NCBI RefSeq assembly: GCF_002813295.1
Contig: NZ_PHUE01000001.1
Span: forward strand, 558,001-622,000
Length of the DNA stretch: 64,000 nucleotides
Reading direction: 5' to 3'
Origin: Flavobacterium sp. 5
Lineage (GTDB): Bacteria > Bacteroidota > Bacteroidia > Flavobacteriales > Flavobacteriaceae
A program made the translations under genes and the position numbers. Position 1 is the stretch's first letter. Each line of letters starts with the position of its first letter. The notes beneath the pieces are model-generated. The model was not told the origin of the DNA, searched no databases, and was given only the letters and a program-made list of their open reading frames with translations. This document shows, one piece after another, positions 27,675 through 36,432 of the stretch.

Positions 27675-28124
27675 ATGATTAATAAATCTAATTTTAAAGA
27701 GTGGTTTGATCGGTATAAATATTCCGAGTTAGCAGCAACTAGTGCTGCATTAATAACATCCCAATTCAGTAGAATTTTTAGTGCATTGACAACTGCTTAC
27801 TTAATTACAGCTGCCGAATATTTTGCCTTTTATAGTGTTATAATTTACAAGTCATATAAAACAAAAGTTGCTCAAAACAACAATCAAAAGATTAGCAATA
27901 AAGAAATACTTGTTTTGATTCAGCATTTGTTTCTTGAATTTGGTTATCCTGCAGCTCTGGATTTCTTTTTTATCCGACCTTCATGCATGTATTGGATACC
28001 TATAGTGACTGGGAATTATTTCGCAGGAATTATTTTAGGAAAAATTACTGCCGATTGTTTCTTTTATTTTTTGTCGATTGTAAACTATGAACTGATTAAA
28101 AGAAAATCTAAACCAATGAAATAA
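27675..28124 (+). CDS. Unknown membrane protein
   Basis: I do not recognise this 149-residue protein. It has an N-terminal amphipathic stretch, a hydrophobic segment with many small residues (about 20-55), a soluble linker (about 58-75) and two further hydrophobic segments (about 82-125 and 118-140). The tail is Lys-rich. It is divergent from the orphan kinase and convergent with the OsmC gene, sharing a terminator with the latter. Codon use looks normal for the window, so it is likely a real gene. Confidence 0.6.
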   Translation: MINKSNFKEWFDRYKYSELAATSAALITSQFSRIFSALTTAYLITAAEYFAFYSVIIYKSYKTKVAQNNNQKISNKEILVLIQHLFLEFGYPAALDFFFIRPSCMYWIPIVTGNYFAGIILGKITADCFFYFLSIVNYELIKRKSKPMK

Positions 28125-28142
28125 AAGAACACTATCTTAAAT

Positions 28143-28187
28143 AAAAAAAGGATTCAGTTTAATTATAGACTAAATCCTTTTTTATTT
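28143..28187. terminator. Bidirectional terminator
   Basis: AAAAAAGGATT pairs with AATCCTTTTTT, and the stem continues AGT/ACT after one mismatch. It lies between convergent genes. Confidence 0.75.
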
Positions 28188-28193
28188 GTTTTT

Positions 28194-28604
28194 TTAAACC
28201 AAAGTTGCTGTTGTAGAAATCTCGGTGTTAAATAATTTTGAAATCGGACAATTTTTTTCGGCCTTAGTAACTAATTCCTGAAAGATTTCATTTGAGATTC
28301 CTTCAATTTTTGCATTGACAGTTAAGTGAGAACTATTAATTGTTCCTTCAACTAAACTAATATCACATTTCGTTTCTATACTTTCAATTACTGCACTCGT
28401 TTCGCCAATAAAAGCGGTAAGTTGCATGGTGAAACATCCCGCATGTGCTGCTGCAACAAGTTCTTCGGGATTGGTACCTACTCCTTCTTCAAATCTGGAT
28501 TTGAATGAATATTGAGTATTTTCTAATGTTGTACTTTGTGTTGTTAATTTTCCGGATCCTTCTTTCAGGGAACCAGTCCAAACTGCGGTTGCATTTCTTT
28601 TCAT
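28194..28604 (-). CDS. osmC: OsmC-type peroxiredoxin
   Basis: The 136-residue protein has the OsmC/Ohr fold pattern. [21 protein letters not shown] contains the peroxidatic Cys (about residue 58), and the resolving Cys is in KNCPISKL (about 122). The N-terminal [18 protein letters not shown] strand region favours the OsmC branch over Ohr. It reduces organic hydroperoxides. A second, divergent OsmC relative lies at 37255-37722. Confidence 0.9.
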   Translation of the reverse strand: MKRNATAVWTGSLKEGSGKLTTQSTTLENTQYSFKSRFEEGVGTNPEELVAAAHAGCFTMQLTAFIGETSAVIESIETKCDISLVEGTINSSHLTVNAKIEGISNEIFQELVTKAEKNCPISKLFNTEISTTATLV

Positions 28605-28853
28605 AATTAATTCAATTTTATTGATTCTATCAAATTTAATTTTTTTTGTACTAAAAAAGCTTAAGGAATTGATTTATTTAACTAAAATATAATACTTCCT
28701 AAAGAGTAAGTAATTTATTTATTTTTTTCTAACTTTATAATTTACAACAACATATAGCCATTTTATCAGTTTATAAAAAATAAAATTGCATTTTTAAATA
28801 AATAAATTCCTCTAATTTCTAATAATAGAATACAAAATTACGTTCTGAAACTC

Positions 28854-28994
28854 TGCCCCCGATTGAAGTGAAAAACCCGGAGTTATGAAAGCATTATAAC
28901 ACTTGCTTGTAAAGAGCGACCAGCGGAAGCTACTTTTCAAGCTTAGTGGCATGGCGCACAGAACGAGGATTTGCAGCAGAAAGCGGGATTAGGC
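28854..28994 (+). repeat. Dispersed intergenic hairpin element, copy C (long form)
   Basis: The ends GCCCCCGATTGAAGTGAAAA and GATTTGCAGCAGAAAGCGGG followed by ATTAG match, in opposite orientation, the ends of the elements at 12110 and 47558. The centre is about 95 bp, GC-richer than its surroundings, and contains short hairpins. An outer pair AAAGCATT/AATGCTTT (28888 and 29006 regions) is followed by a T run. The rest of the 450-bp gap is AT-rich with no gene seen. Confidence 0.55.
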
Positions 28995-29057
28995 CAACAT
29001 AAGAATGCTTTTTTCAATATTTTAAATCTAAATATTCCATTAAAATAAAATTATATT

Positions 29058-29522
29058 ATGAAAAAAATAATTATAACATTCTGTTTATTAGTACTTTTTG
29101 GTTGTAAAACTAAAAACGTTAATGGAAAAATAATTGGTAAGAGTATTGAAGCTTCCGAAATGAATCCTGTTGATGAAGCTCAGAAAAACAAGGCCTACGA
29201 GTTAGGAAAAAGAATTTTGATGACTTGTAATACATCTAAATTTACTCCTTTTACTAAAAAAGAAGCTACAGACAAAGTCATTTCTAACTCAACCGAAAAA
29301 AACGTCAAAGCAATTGGAGCCAAGTATAGTCTAAAATATGGAGCTTTTAAAGATTTACAGTTTGTAGAAATGGTTCCAAATAAGACGGACAATACAAATA
29401 TCTATAGATTCAAAGCTCTTTTTGATTATGTCAAGGCAAACAAAGAACTCCGAGTGACTATGAATTCAGAAAATAAAGCTTCGGCGATTACGACCAAAGA
29501 CTGGAAGGATGAATTTGAATAA
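29058..29522 (+). CDS. Small lipoprotein of unknown function
   Basis: The 154-residue protein begins MKKIIITFCLLVLFGCK, a lipoprotein signal with lipobox LFGC (Cys 16). The mature part is Lys-rich, with about 120 residues resembling a single mixed alpha/beta domain (LGKRILMTCNTSKFTPF, then YSLKYGAFKDLQFVEM). I do not recognise the family. It precedes rlmD by 77 bp, but rlmD has its own promoter-like box. Confidence 0.65.
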   Translation: MKKIIITFCLLVLFGCKTKNVNGKIIGKSIEASEMNPVDEAQKNKAYELGKRILMTCNTSKFTPFTKKEATDKVISNSTEKNVKAIGAKYSLKYGAFKDLQFVEMVPNKTDNTNIYRFKALFDYVKANKELRVTMNSENKASAITTKDWKDEFE

Positions 29523-29587
29523 ACAGTTGCCTAACACATTTTAATAAAAAAAATTAAAATTAAAATCTAAAAATAAATCCAAAGCCT

Positions 29588-29595
29588 TATTTTTG
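29588..29595 (+). promoter_or_regulatory. -7 box 4 bp before the rlmD ATG
   Basis: TATTTTTG fits TANNTTTG and ends four bases before the ATG at 29600, so transcription from it would be leaderless. No good TTG is seen at -33. Confidence 0.35.
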
Positions 29596-29599
29596 CGCC

Positions 29600-31012
29600 A
29601 TGGCAAAGAAAAATACAGACAAGGTTGTCTTTCATCAAATAAAAGTCCTTGATGCAGGTGCAAAAGGCGTTTCGGTAGCAAAGGCTCCCGATGGTAAAGT
29701 AGTTTTTATCCCAAATGTAGTCCCTGGAGATGTTGTTGACGTACAAACTTTTAAGAAGCGTAAGGCTTATTATGAAGGGAAAGCGGTTCATTTTCACGAA
29801 TTATCAGAGCATCGTGTAGATCCTATTTGCGAGCACTTTGGTGTTTGTGGTGGCTGTAAATGGCAAAATATGAACTACGGCCAACAGTTAATCTTTAAAC
29901 AAAATGAGGTAAAAAACCATTTGCAACGCATTGGTAAAATTGAACTTCCTGAATTTGAATCGATTTTAGGCTCTGAAAAACAGTTTTTTTACAGAAATAA
30001 AATGGAGTTTTCGTTTTCAAACAGCCGTTGGTTAACTGAAGAAGAAATTGGAAGCGAGGAAGATTTAGGTAATAGAAACGCACTTGGTTTCCATATCCCG
30101 AAAATGTGGGACAAAATCCTTGACATCAACAAATGTCATTTACAAGAAGATCCATCAAATGCTATTCGTAATGAAGTTCGCGCTTTTGCTAACGAACATG
30201 GTTTGACTTTCTTTAATCCTAGAGCTCACGAAGGTTTGTTGAGAACATTAATGTTGAGAACGTCTTCGACTGGAGAAATCATGGTTTTGATTCAGTTTTT
30301 TGAAAATGATAAAAAGAATCGAGAATTAATTTTGGATCACTTATACGAAAAATTCCCTCAAATTACTTCCTTACAATATGTGGTTAACAATAAAGCTAAT
30401 GATACGTTGTATGATACTGACATAAAATTATACAAAGGAAGAGATTATATTTTGGAGGAAATGGAAGGTTTAAAATTTAGTATTAATGCTAAATCTTTTT
30501 ACCAAACTAATTCGGATCAAGCTTATGAATTGTACAAAATTACCAGAGATTTTGCAGGTTTAACTGGAAACGAAGTAGTTTACGATTTATATACTGGAAC
30601 TGGGACTATTGCCCAGTTTGTATCCAAAAAAGCAAAAAAAGTAATTGGTGTGGAAAGCGTTCCAGATGCTATTAAAGATGCTAAAGCCAATGCAGAGCGT
30701 AATAATATTGATAATTGCGAATTCTATGTTGGAGATATGAAAGTAGTTTTTAATGATGCTTTTATTGCACAACATGGACAACCAGATGTTATTATCACAG
30801 ATCCGCCTCGAGACGGAATGCACAAAGATGTAGTAGAACAAATCATAAAAATTGGACCCCAAAAAGTAGTTTATGTAAGTTGTAACTCAGCTACACAAGC
30901 AAGAGATCTGGCTTTGATGGATGAAAAATACAAAGTGACGCGAGTGAGACCAGTAGATATGTTTCCACAAACACATCACGTAGAAAATGTTGTACTTTTG
31001 GAAAGACGATAA
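29600..31012 (+). CDS. rlmD: 23S rRNA m5U methyltransferase, RlmD/RumA type
   Basis: The 470-residue protein has a TRAM domain (about 8-70) and a Fe-S cluster motif CEHFGVCGGCKWQNM (Cys at about 77, 83 and 86; a fourth Cys lies in NKCHLQ near residue 179). The C-terminal SAM-dependent methyltransferase domain has DLYTGTGTIAQF and DPPRDGMH, and the catalytic Cys in VYVSCNSATQARDL. It methylates a uridine of 23S rRNA (U1939 in E. coli). The downstream DUF6452 and DUF6048 genes follow closely, a recurrent flavobacterial arrangement. Confidence 0.92.
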   Translation: MAKKNTDKVVFHQIKVLDAGAKGVSVAKAPDGKVVFIPNVVPGDVVDVQTFKKRKAYYEGKAVHFHELSEHRVDPICEHFGVCGGCKWQNMNYGQQLIFKQNEVKNHLQRIGKIELPEFESILGSEKQFFYRNKMEFSFSNSRWLTEEEIGSEEDLGNRNALGFHIPKMWDKILDINKCHLQEDPSNAIRNEVRAFANEHGLTFFNPRAHEGLLRTLMLRTSSTGEIMVLIQFFENDKKNRELILDHLYEKFPQITSLQYVVNNKANDTLYDTDIKLYKGRDYILEEMEGLKFSINAKSFYQTNSDQAYELYKITRDFAGLTGNEVVYDLYTGTGTIAQFVSKKAKKVIGVESVPDAIKDAKANAERNNIDNCEFYVGDMKVVFNDAFIAQHGQPDVIITDPPRDGMHKDVVEQIIKIGPQKVVYVSCNSATQARDLALMDEKYKVTRVRPVDMFPQTHHVENVVLLERR

Positions 31013-31023
31013 GCCACTATTAA

Positions 31024-31563
31024 ATGAAAAAAATACTTGCATTTTTAATGATTCTTGGTTTTGCATCTTCTAGTTGCGAACCAGATGATATTTGCGACCC
31101 GACTACTCCAACTACACCAAGGATGTTAATTCAGTTTTATGATATTAAGAGTCCTACTGTATTGAAAAATGTTGATGACCTAAAAGTAATAGGAGAAGGA
31201 ATGACAGAAGGTGTTGTTTTGAATCCAACAGCAACTGGTGATGCCAAATATCTAGCTAATGGTAATAACATATTACTCCCATTAAATACAGAAGCAGATC
31301 ATGTAAAATATAAGTTTATTCTAAATTATGGAAATAAAAACCCCTTAATCGTAAACGAAGATTATTTAGAGCTTAATTACACTCGAGTATCTAGTTATGT
31401 TTCAAGAGCGTGTGGATTTAAGACCACCTTTAATTTAGATGAAGAAAATACTTTTTTAGTAACCGATTCAACGACAGCCGATGAACTGTGGATACAATAT
31501 GCAATAGCCACACAATACAACATAACATCTGAAAATGAAACAATCATTAAAATATACTTTTAG
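31024..31563 (+). CDS. DUF6452 family lipoprotein
   Basis: The 179-residue protein starts with a lipoprotein signal ending ASSSC (Cys about 18), followed by the Cys/Pro-rich EPDDICDPTTPTTPRMLIQFYD typical of DUF6452. The rest is predicted beta-rich. The function is unknown. It begins 11 bp after rlmD, and its end overlaps the next gene by 29 bp, so the three are one operon. Confidence 0.8.
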   Translation: MKKILAFLMILGFASSSCEPDDICDPTTPTTPRMLIQFYDIKSPTVLKNVDDLKVIGEGMTEGVVLNPTATGDAKYLANGNNILLPLNTEADHVKYKFILNYGNKNPLIVNEDYLELNYTRVSSYVSRACGFKTTFNLDEENTFLVTDSTTADELWIQYAIATQYNITSENETIIKIYF

Positions 31564-32362
31564 TTTTTTCTTTTTGTTGTCATTGTTTTTTGTTCAGGCA
31601 CAAGAAAAAAATACCACAACAAGTACTCCTCCAGAAATAATAGTTAAGGGGTCTAATGGCACTAAAACAGAAAAGAGACCCGAAAAAAAAATCGAGGCTG
31701 CTGTCGATACTATAAAACCAAAAACAGATCGATATGGTTTGATTGTTGGTGTAGATGTCTTTAAAGTAGCCAGATCCTTTTATGATTCTGACTATAAAGG
31801 AATAGCTTTTGTTGGTGACTATCGACTAACAAAAAAATACTATGCTTATGGTGAAGTTGGTAGTGAAGAAGTTACTGTAGATGATCCTTTATTAAATACT
31901 ACAACGAAGGGTGCCTATCTAAAAGTAGGTTTCAACTACAATGCTTACACCAACTGGTTGGATATGGAAAACCTTATTACAATTGGTGTTCGCTATGGTT
32001 TTAGTGCTTTTACTGAACAATTAAACAATTATTCTATCTATAATCCACATCCTTATTATGGACAAACATCAGGAATAGAATCAGGAAAATCATATGATGG
32101 TTTAACGGCTAGTTGGCTCGAAGTCTCTCCAGGAATTAATGTAAAAGTTTTTAATAATGTGTACGTTGGTTTTTCTCTACAATTAAAAGTATTGGTTACC
32201 AACTCTGAACCAAACGGATTTGAAAGTCTTTATATTCCGGGATTCAACAGAACTTATGATGGTAATTTTGGAGCTGGATTTAATTATACAGTCTCCTATT
32301 TTATTCCAATTTACAAGAAAAAAGTAATCCCAGCAAAACCAAAAACTGCTGCTAAAAAATAA
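31535..32362 (+). CDS. DUF6048 outer-membrane-like protein
   Basis: The 275-residue protein has a signal peptide (about 1-22, ending VQAQ), a short Thr/Lys-rich linker and then an amphipathic beta-strand pattern (about 65-265) with aromatic strand ends. This is consistent with a small outer-membrane beta-barrel. It matches DUF6048, which pairs with DUF6452 in flavobacteria. The start overlaps the previous gene by 29 bp. The tail is Lys/Ala-rich. No biochemical role is known. Confidence 0.8.
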   Translation: MKQSLKYTFSFFFLLSLFFVQAQEKNTTTSTPPEIIVKGSNGTKTEKRPEKKIEAAVDTIKPKTDRYGLIVGVDVFKVARSFYDSDYKGIAFVGDYRLTKKYYAYGEVGSEEVTVDDPLLNTTTKGAYLKVGFNYNAYTNWLDMENLITIGVRYGFSAFTEQLNNYSIYNPHPYYGQTSGIESGKSYDGLTASWLEVSPGINVKVFNNVYVGFSLQLKVLVTNSEPNGFESLYIPGFNRTYDGNFGAGFNYTVSYFIPIYKKKVIPAKPKTAAKK

Positions 32363-32376
32363 ACTTAACTAAGCAT

Positions 32377-32426
32377 AAAAAAAGGAGTACAATTGATTTT
32401 ATAAAGTCAATTGTACTCCTTTTTTA
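32377..32426. terminator. Strong bidirectional terminator
   Basis: GGAGTACAATTGA pairs perfectly with TCAATTGTACTCC and is flanked by A7 and T6. It serves the rlmD operon and the convergent small gene. Confidence 0.9.
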
Positions 32427-32441
32427 GTTTGTATCATTAAA

Positions 32442-32678
32442 TTATCCTATTTCCTTAATCCCTTTTACAAATAACCAAGACATGAATAATTTTTCACCAT
32501 CTTTGGTTTTAGCAGCTTGAAATTTTGGGGCTAAAAGAGTTCCAGCAATAAAGGCCGTCATTGGAATCCAAAATCCAGACAAATTGGTGTATTGTTCCAC
32601 CAGATAACGAAATGCGACAAACAATATAGCAAAACAGCCTAGATTGTATAAAAATGCTCTTACTTGTAATTTTGACAT
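32442..32678 (-). CDS. Small two-helix membrane protein
   Basis: The 78-residue protein has two hydrophobic helices (about 7-27 and 35-52), then a charged stretch AAKTKDGEKLFMSWLFVKGIKEI. Flavobacterial genomes carry similar unnamed short membrane proteins. I cannot assign a function. It is a single gene convergent with the rlmD operon. Confidence 0.6.
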   Translation of the reverse strand: MSKLQVRAFLYNLGCFAILFVAFRYLVEQYTNLSGFWIPMTAFIAGTLLAPKFQAAKTKDGEKLFMSWLFVKGIKEIG

Positions 32679-32941
32679 TTTATTGTATTTAAATATGATT
32701 TCCCAAAATTAATTGAAAATCTAGTCAAACTTCAAATAAACATCATTTTTATTTCTACACTTCATTAGGATTTAAAATAAAAATCAATTCATTGTGCCAT
32801 AACAATAATTAAAACTTATTTATTTTGTATTGATTTATGTACTAATTTTATATTTATCAAACATGATTTCATCATAATCAATTGATAAACAAAAGTAATC
32901 CAAAAAAAGCATAATAAACAAACCATTATAAGCCCATTACT

Positions 32942-33379
32942 ATGAAAACTAAAATTCTAATTTTAACCTCGAGTCTCCTTTTCTTACTCAACAGTTGTGT
33001 CTCAGTAAAATTGGTACCCGATTATAGTGATGCAATAGAAAACAAAATTATTGAAACCCAAAAACAAAACGAAAAACTGTATTTAGAATTATTAGTTCTT
33101 CCTCAGGATCAGAGAACTTATGAAAACACTTCAAAAGAATATTTAGAAGTAGAAAGTAATATCAATTCTATATTATTTCAATATCAATCACGTGAAAGAA
33201 ATGAAGATTTTGTAAAAATGGCCAAATTGCTAAAAGATAATTTCATTCAATACAAAAATGAACATAAAGACAAAAACACACTCAGTGATAGTGAAATAAG
33301 TTTATATATCGCTTACATCAACGGTTTTTGGCAACCGCTATTGACTGCAGAAAGAGCATTAAAAAATATTAAAAATTAA
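32942..33379 (+). CDS. Lipoprotein with helical mature domain
   Basis: The 145-residue protein has a lipoprotein signal ending LLNSC (Cys 19). The mature part is almost wholly helical and charged, with coiled-coil potential (IENKIIETQKQNEKLYLELL). I recognise no family. The next gene starts 5 bp after its stop, and both end at a shared terminator, so they form a two-gene operon. The 260 bp upstream are AT-rich without a confident promoter. Confidence 0.6.
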   Translation: MKTKILILTSSLLFLLNSCVSVKLVPDYSDAIENKIIETQKQNEKLYLELLVLPQDQRTYENTSKEYLEVESNINSILFQYQSRERNEDFVKMAKLLKDNFIQYKNEHKDKNTLSDSEISLYIAYINGFWQPLLTAERALKNIKN

Positions 33380-33384
33380 TTATC

Positions 33385-33705
33385 ATGAATTTAGACATTA
33401 ACGAAATTTTAGCCGACATGCTCAATGCAATGAAAACTAGCATAAAAGACGATTGGGTAGTTGTAAAAAAATCAGCTAATAATTTTATACAAAGCAAAAA
33501 AGACCGACTCGAACTACTTGCAAATATGAGATTAAACGGAGAGATTAGTGAATCCTTTTTCGATAAAAGATTAACAGATGAAAAAGAAATATTAACCTCC
33601 GAATTACATTCAATTGCAATAGTCAATAAAGTAATGGCACAAAACGCGGCCAATGCAGCTATTAATGTACTAAACGATGTCATAACGAAAGCTTTAACAA
33701 TATAG
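33385..33705 (+). CDS. Small helical protein of unknown function
   Basis: The 106-residue protein is predicted all-helical with no signal peptide or membrane segment. It opens MNLDINEILADMLNAMKTSI and carries a central amphipathic region (LELLANMRLNGEISESFFDK). It is probably cytoplasmic and co-expressed with the lipoprotein just upstream. No function can be given. Confidence 0.6.
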   Translation: MNLDINEILADMLNAMKTSIKDDWVVVKKSANNFIQSKKDRLELLANMRLNGEISESFFDKRLTDEKEILTSELHSIAIVNKVMAQNAANAAINVLNDVITKALTI

Positions 33706-33720
33706 CTCCTTTAAATCATA

Positions 33721-33767
33721 AAAAAACCCGATAATTACTATTTTAATATAGCAATTATCGGGTTTTT
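33721..33767. terminator. Bidirectional terminator
   Basis: AAAAAACCCGATAATT pairs with AATTATCGGGTTTTT around an imperfect inner stem. It lies between convergent genes. Confidence 0.85.
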
Positions 33768-33788
33768 ATTTTTCAATGAAAAAACTAA

Positions 33789-34955
33789 TTATTCCGTATC
33801 TACTTGAAACTTGGTTCTTTTACTACCTTCATACATTTCGTATTTCACTAATCTAGCTTCAATACTAGCATTGAAAAGCTTTATTTTTCTCGAAGGTTTC
33901 AAACCTACATATTTCAAAGCTTCTAAATTACCTGTAATGAACCATGCATTGGTACCTGGATAATTTTTCTTCAATGTATCACCAATATTTTTATAAAATT
34001 CTTCCATATGAATATCCAAACGTTCATCATAAGGCGGATTGAAAACTATATGTAATTTCCCTTGTGAGTTCTTTTCAGTATCAAAGAAGTTTTCTTCTGC
34101 AATTGTAATATACTCGGTTAAATTAGCATTCTTAACATTATCCTTAGCTTTTTGAACTGCAGACGGTGCTTTATCATATCCTTTTATAGAGTAATGAAAT
34201 TCGCGAACGCGTTTCAATAAACTATTCTGAATATTATCAAACAATTCATTATCCCAGTCATTCCATTTCTCAAAAGCAAATTCTTTACGATTAATATTCG
34301 CAGGAATATTACAAGCAATCATAGCTGCTTCTACCAAGAAAGTTCCTGAACCACACATTGGATCTAAGAAATCAGTTTGTCCATCCCAACCCGAAAGAAG
34401 CAAAATTCCCGCTGCCAAAACTTCGTTTATAGGAGCAATATTAGTAGCAGTTCTATATCCACGTTGGTGCAATGAATTTCCAGAAGTATCCAATGAAACC
34501 GAAACTTGATCCTTATCGATATGAATATTAATTCTTAAATCTGGAAAAACTTTATCAATACTTGGGCGTTGTCCTGTTCTTTCTCTAAACTGATCGACAA
34601 CGGCATCTTTACATTTTTGAGACACATATTCAGAGTGATTAAAATACTCCGAATGTACCGTTGTGTCAATTACAAAAGTTTGATTTGCATTGATATATTT
34701 AGACCAATTTGTCCCTCGAATTCCTTTGTATAAATCTTGTTCATTTCTGGCTTTAAAAAAATAAATTGGTTTTAAAATCTTCAAAGCTGTTCTCAAAGAC
34801 AAGTTTGCTTTGTACATGAATCCTTTATCTCCTTTAAAACTAACCATTCTTACTCCCTGCTCCACATCCTGAGCCCCCAACATTGTTAACTCTTTCGCCA
34901 GTATTTCTTCAAAACCAAAAAAGGTTTTGGCAATCATCTTAAAATTATTTTCCAT
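33789..34955 (-). CDS. THUMP-domain rRNA methyltransferase, RlmL N-domain type
   Basis: The 388-residue protein has an N-terminal ferredoxin-like and THUMP region (about 1-155) and a class I methyltransferase domain. The SAM motif is DFLDPMCGSGTFLVEAAM (about 195) and the catalytic motif FNPPYDERL (about 297) is of the NPPY type for N2-guanine methylation. It corresponds to the N-terminal half of E. coli RlmL (m2G2445 of 23S rRNA) without the RlmK half. The target site is inferred by homology. A small membrane-protein gene lies upstream on the same strand. Confidence 0.88.
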   Translation of the reverse strand: MENNFKMIAKTFFGFEEILAKELTMLGAQDVEQGVRMVSFKGDKGFMYKANLSLRTALKILKPIYFFKARNEQDLYKGIRGTNWSKYINANQTFVIDTTVHSEYFNHSEYVSQKCKDAVVDQFRERTGQRPSIDKVFPDLRINIHIDKDQVSVSLDTSGNSLHQRGYRTATNIAPINEVLAAGILLLSGWDGQTDFLDPMCGSGTFLVEAAMIACNIPANINRKEFAFEKWNDWDNELFDNIQNSLLKRVREFHYSIKGYDKAPSAVQKAKDNVKNANLTEYITIAEENFFDTEKNSQGKLHIVFNPPYDERLDIHMEEFYKNIGDTLKKNYPGTNAWFITGNLEALKYVGLKPSRKIKLFNASIEARLVKYEMYEGSKRTKFQVDTE

Positions 34956-35000
34956 TTCTTTATAAATTCCAATTGTGAGTAATTAGCAGTGTTGTGCTAA

Positions 35001-35291
35001 TTAATTTTTTATTTTATTTTCTTTGAGTTTCATTATACTTTTTACATTAGAAAATAAAACAAGTAACCCTAATAAAGGAGAAATCAGTACCGCCGACCAA
35101 TAACCAAAATTATCATAAACAAATCCAATTGGCGCCCAAATTTCGGCATCTTCCAGACCGTTTTCAAAACCATTTAGTTCAGTAATTGTCCAAATTGATA
35201 ATACTGCAAAGGCCAATAATCCAATATAAATTATTCTTTTATGATATTTTATCTTCTCGTCATTTAGAGTGTTTTCTTCAAAATCATTCAT
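35001..35291 (-). CDS. Small membrane protein, two helices
   Basis: The 96-residue protein has two hydrophobic segments (about 20-38 and 60-82) connected by an acidic loop (TELNGFENGLEDAEIWAP). Short charged ends lie outside the membrane. I do not recognise a family. It sits 45 bp upstream of the THUMP methyltransferase gene on the same strand and could share its transcript. The 280 bp before it are AT-rich. Confidence 0.55.
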   Translation of the reverse strand: MNDFEENTLNDEKIKYHKRIIYIGLLAFAVLSIWTITELNGFENGLEDAEIWAPIGFVYDNFGYWSAVLISPLLGLLVLFSNVKSIMKLKENKIKN

Positions 35292-35534
35292 TTGCTGATT
35301 TTTTATAATTTATATATATCTGTTTTAAATAATTAAAACTTTTATATTCGAAATAGATTCAAATACAAACTAAAAATATTTCACAAACACATCAATTTCA
35401 TTTTCAAAAAATATTCATATAAAACTAATTAATAAACTTCCAGTGATTAATAAACGATTTTTAAATTTCATTTATTTTCAGGTTCATTTTTTAAACAGAT
35501 AGTACACAACACTAAATTTCAGGCAAAAATACAC

Positions 35535-35542
35535 TAAATTTG
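35535..35542 (+). promoter_or_regulatory. -7 promoter box for the methyltransferase gene
   Basis: TAAATTTG fits TANNTTTG and lies 30 bp before the ATG at 35572. Confidence 0.45.
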
Positions 35543-35571
35543 CGGTACTTAAATTAATTGAAAAAGAATAA

Positions 35572-36336
35572 ATGTCCGATTCCACAAATAACAAAACACA
35601 AAATCAGAATACTAATCCAGAAAATTGGTTTGCCTCTTGGTTTGACAGTCCCTATTATCATATCCTTTACAAAGAAAGAAACTATAGAGAAGCTCAATTG
35701 TTTATGGACAATCTAACCCATTACCTTAATCTTCCTGAGAAAGCTAAAGTATTGGATTTGGCCTGTGGTAAAGGACGACATTCCATATATTTAAATCAAT
35801 TAGGTTTTGATGTTATTGGAGCCGATTTATCTGAAAATAGTATAACAGAAGCGCAAAAAAACAGTAATAAAACTTTGCATTTTCAAGTACATGATATGCG
35901 AGAAGTTTTTGAAGATAAGTTTGATGCTATTTTCAATTTATTCACCAGTTTTGGTTATTTTGAAAACGACGAGGATAATCTAACTACTTTAAAAGCTATC
36001 AAAGAAAGCTTAACCGAATATGGTTTTGCTGTAATTGATTTTATGAATGTTACCAATGTACTTAATACTTTGGTTCCCGAAGAAGTAAAAACAGTAGATT
36101 CAATTGACTTTCACATCAAACGTTACTTAAAGGACGGACATATTTACAAAGAAATTGATTTTGATGACCAAGGACACCATTATCATTTCACCGAAAAAGT
36201 AAAAGCACTTACACTGAAAGATTTTGAACAAATGATGGAAGAAGCTGGGATCTTTTTATTAGATATTTTTGGAGATTATAAATTAAAAAAATTCCACAAA
36301 ACTGAAAGCGAAAGATTAATCATGATTTTTAAGTAG
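35572..36336 (+). CDS. Class I SAM-dependent methyltransferase
   Basis: The 254-residue protein has the SAM-binding motif VLDLACGKGRHSIYL (about 60-74) with the acidic motif II VIGADLSENSI. An FDAIFNLFTSFGYF post-motif resembles Methyltransf_25/11 enzymes that act on small molecules. No substrate-specific signature is recognised. It is followed after 96 bp by the ZIP transporter gene. Confidence 0.82.
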   Translation: MSDSTNNKTQNQNTNPENWFASWFDSPYYHILYKERNYREAQLFMDNLTHYLNLPEKAKVLDLACGKGRHSIYLNQLGFDVIGADLSENSITEAQKNSNKTLHFQVHDMREVFEDKFDAIFNLFTSFGYFENDEDNLTTLKAIKESLTEYGFAVIDFMNVTNVLNTLVPEEVKTVDSIDFHIKRYLKDGHIYKEIDFDDQGHHYHFTEKVKALTLKDFEQMMEEAGIFLLDIFGDYKLKKFHKTESERLIMIFK

Positions 36337-36432
36337 TTGAATCGGATACAAGTGTATTATTTAATAGTATCTAACTTTTAAACAAATTACCGATTTAAAC
36401 TAATCAACAATTAAACGCATCAAGATAAAAAA

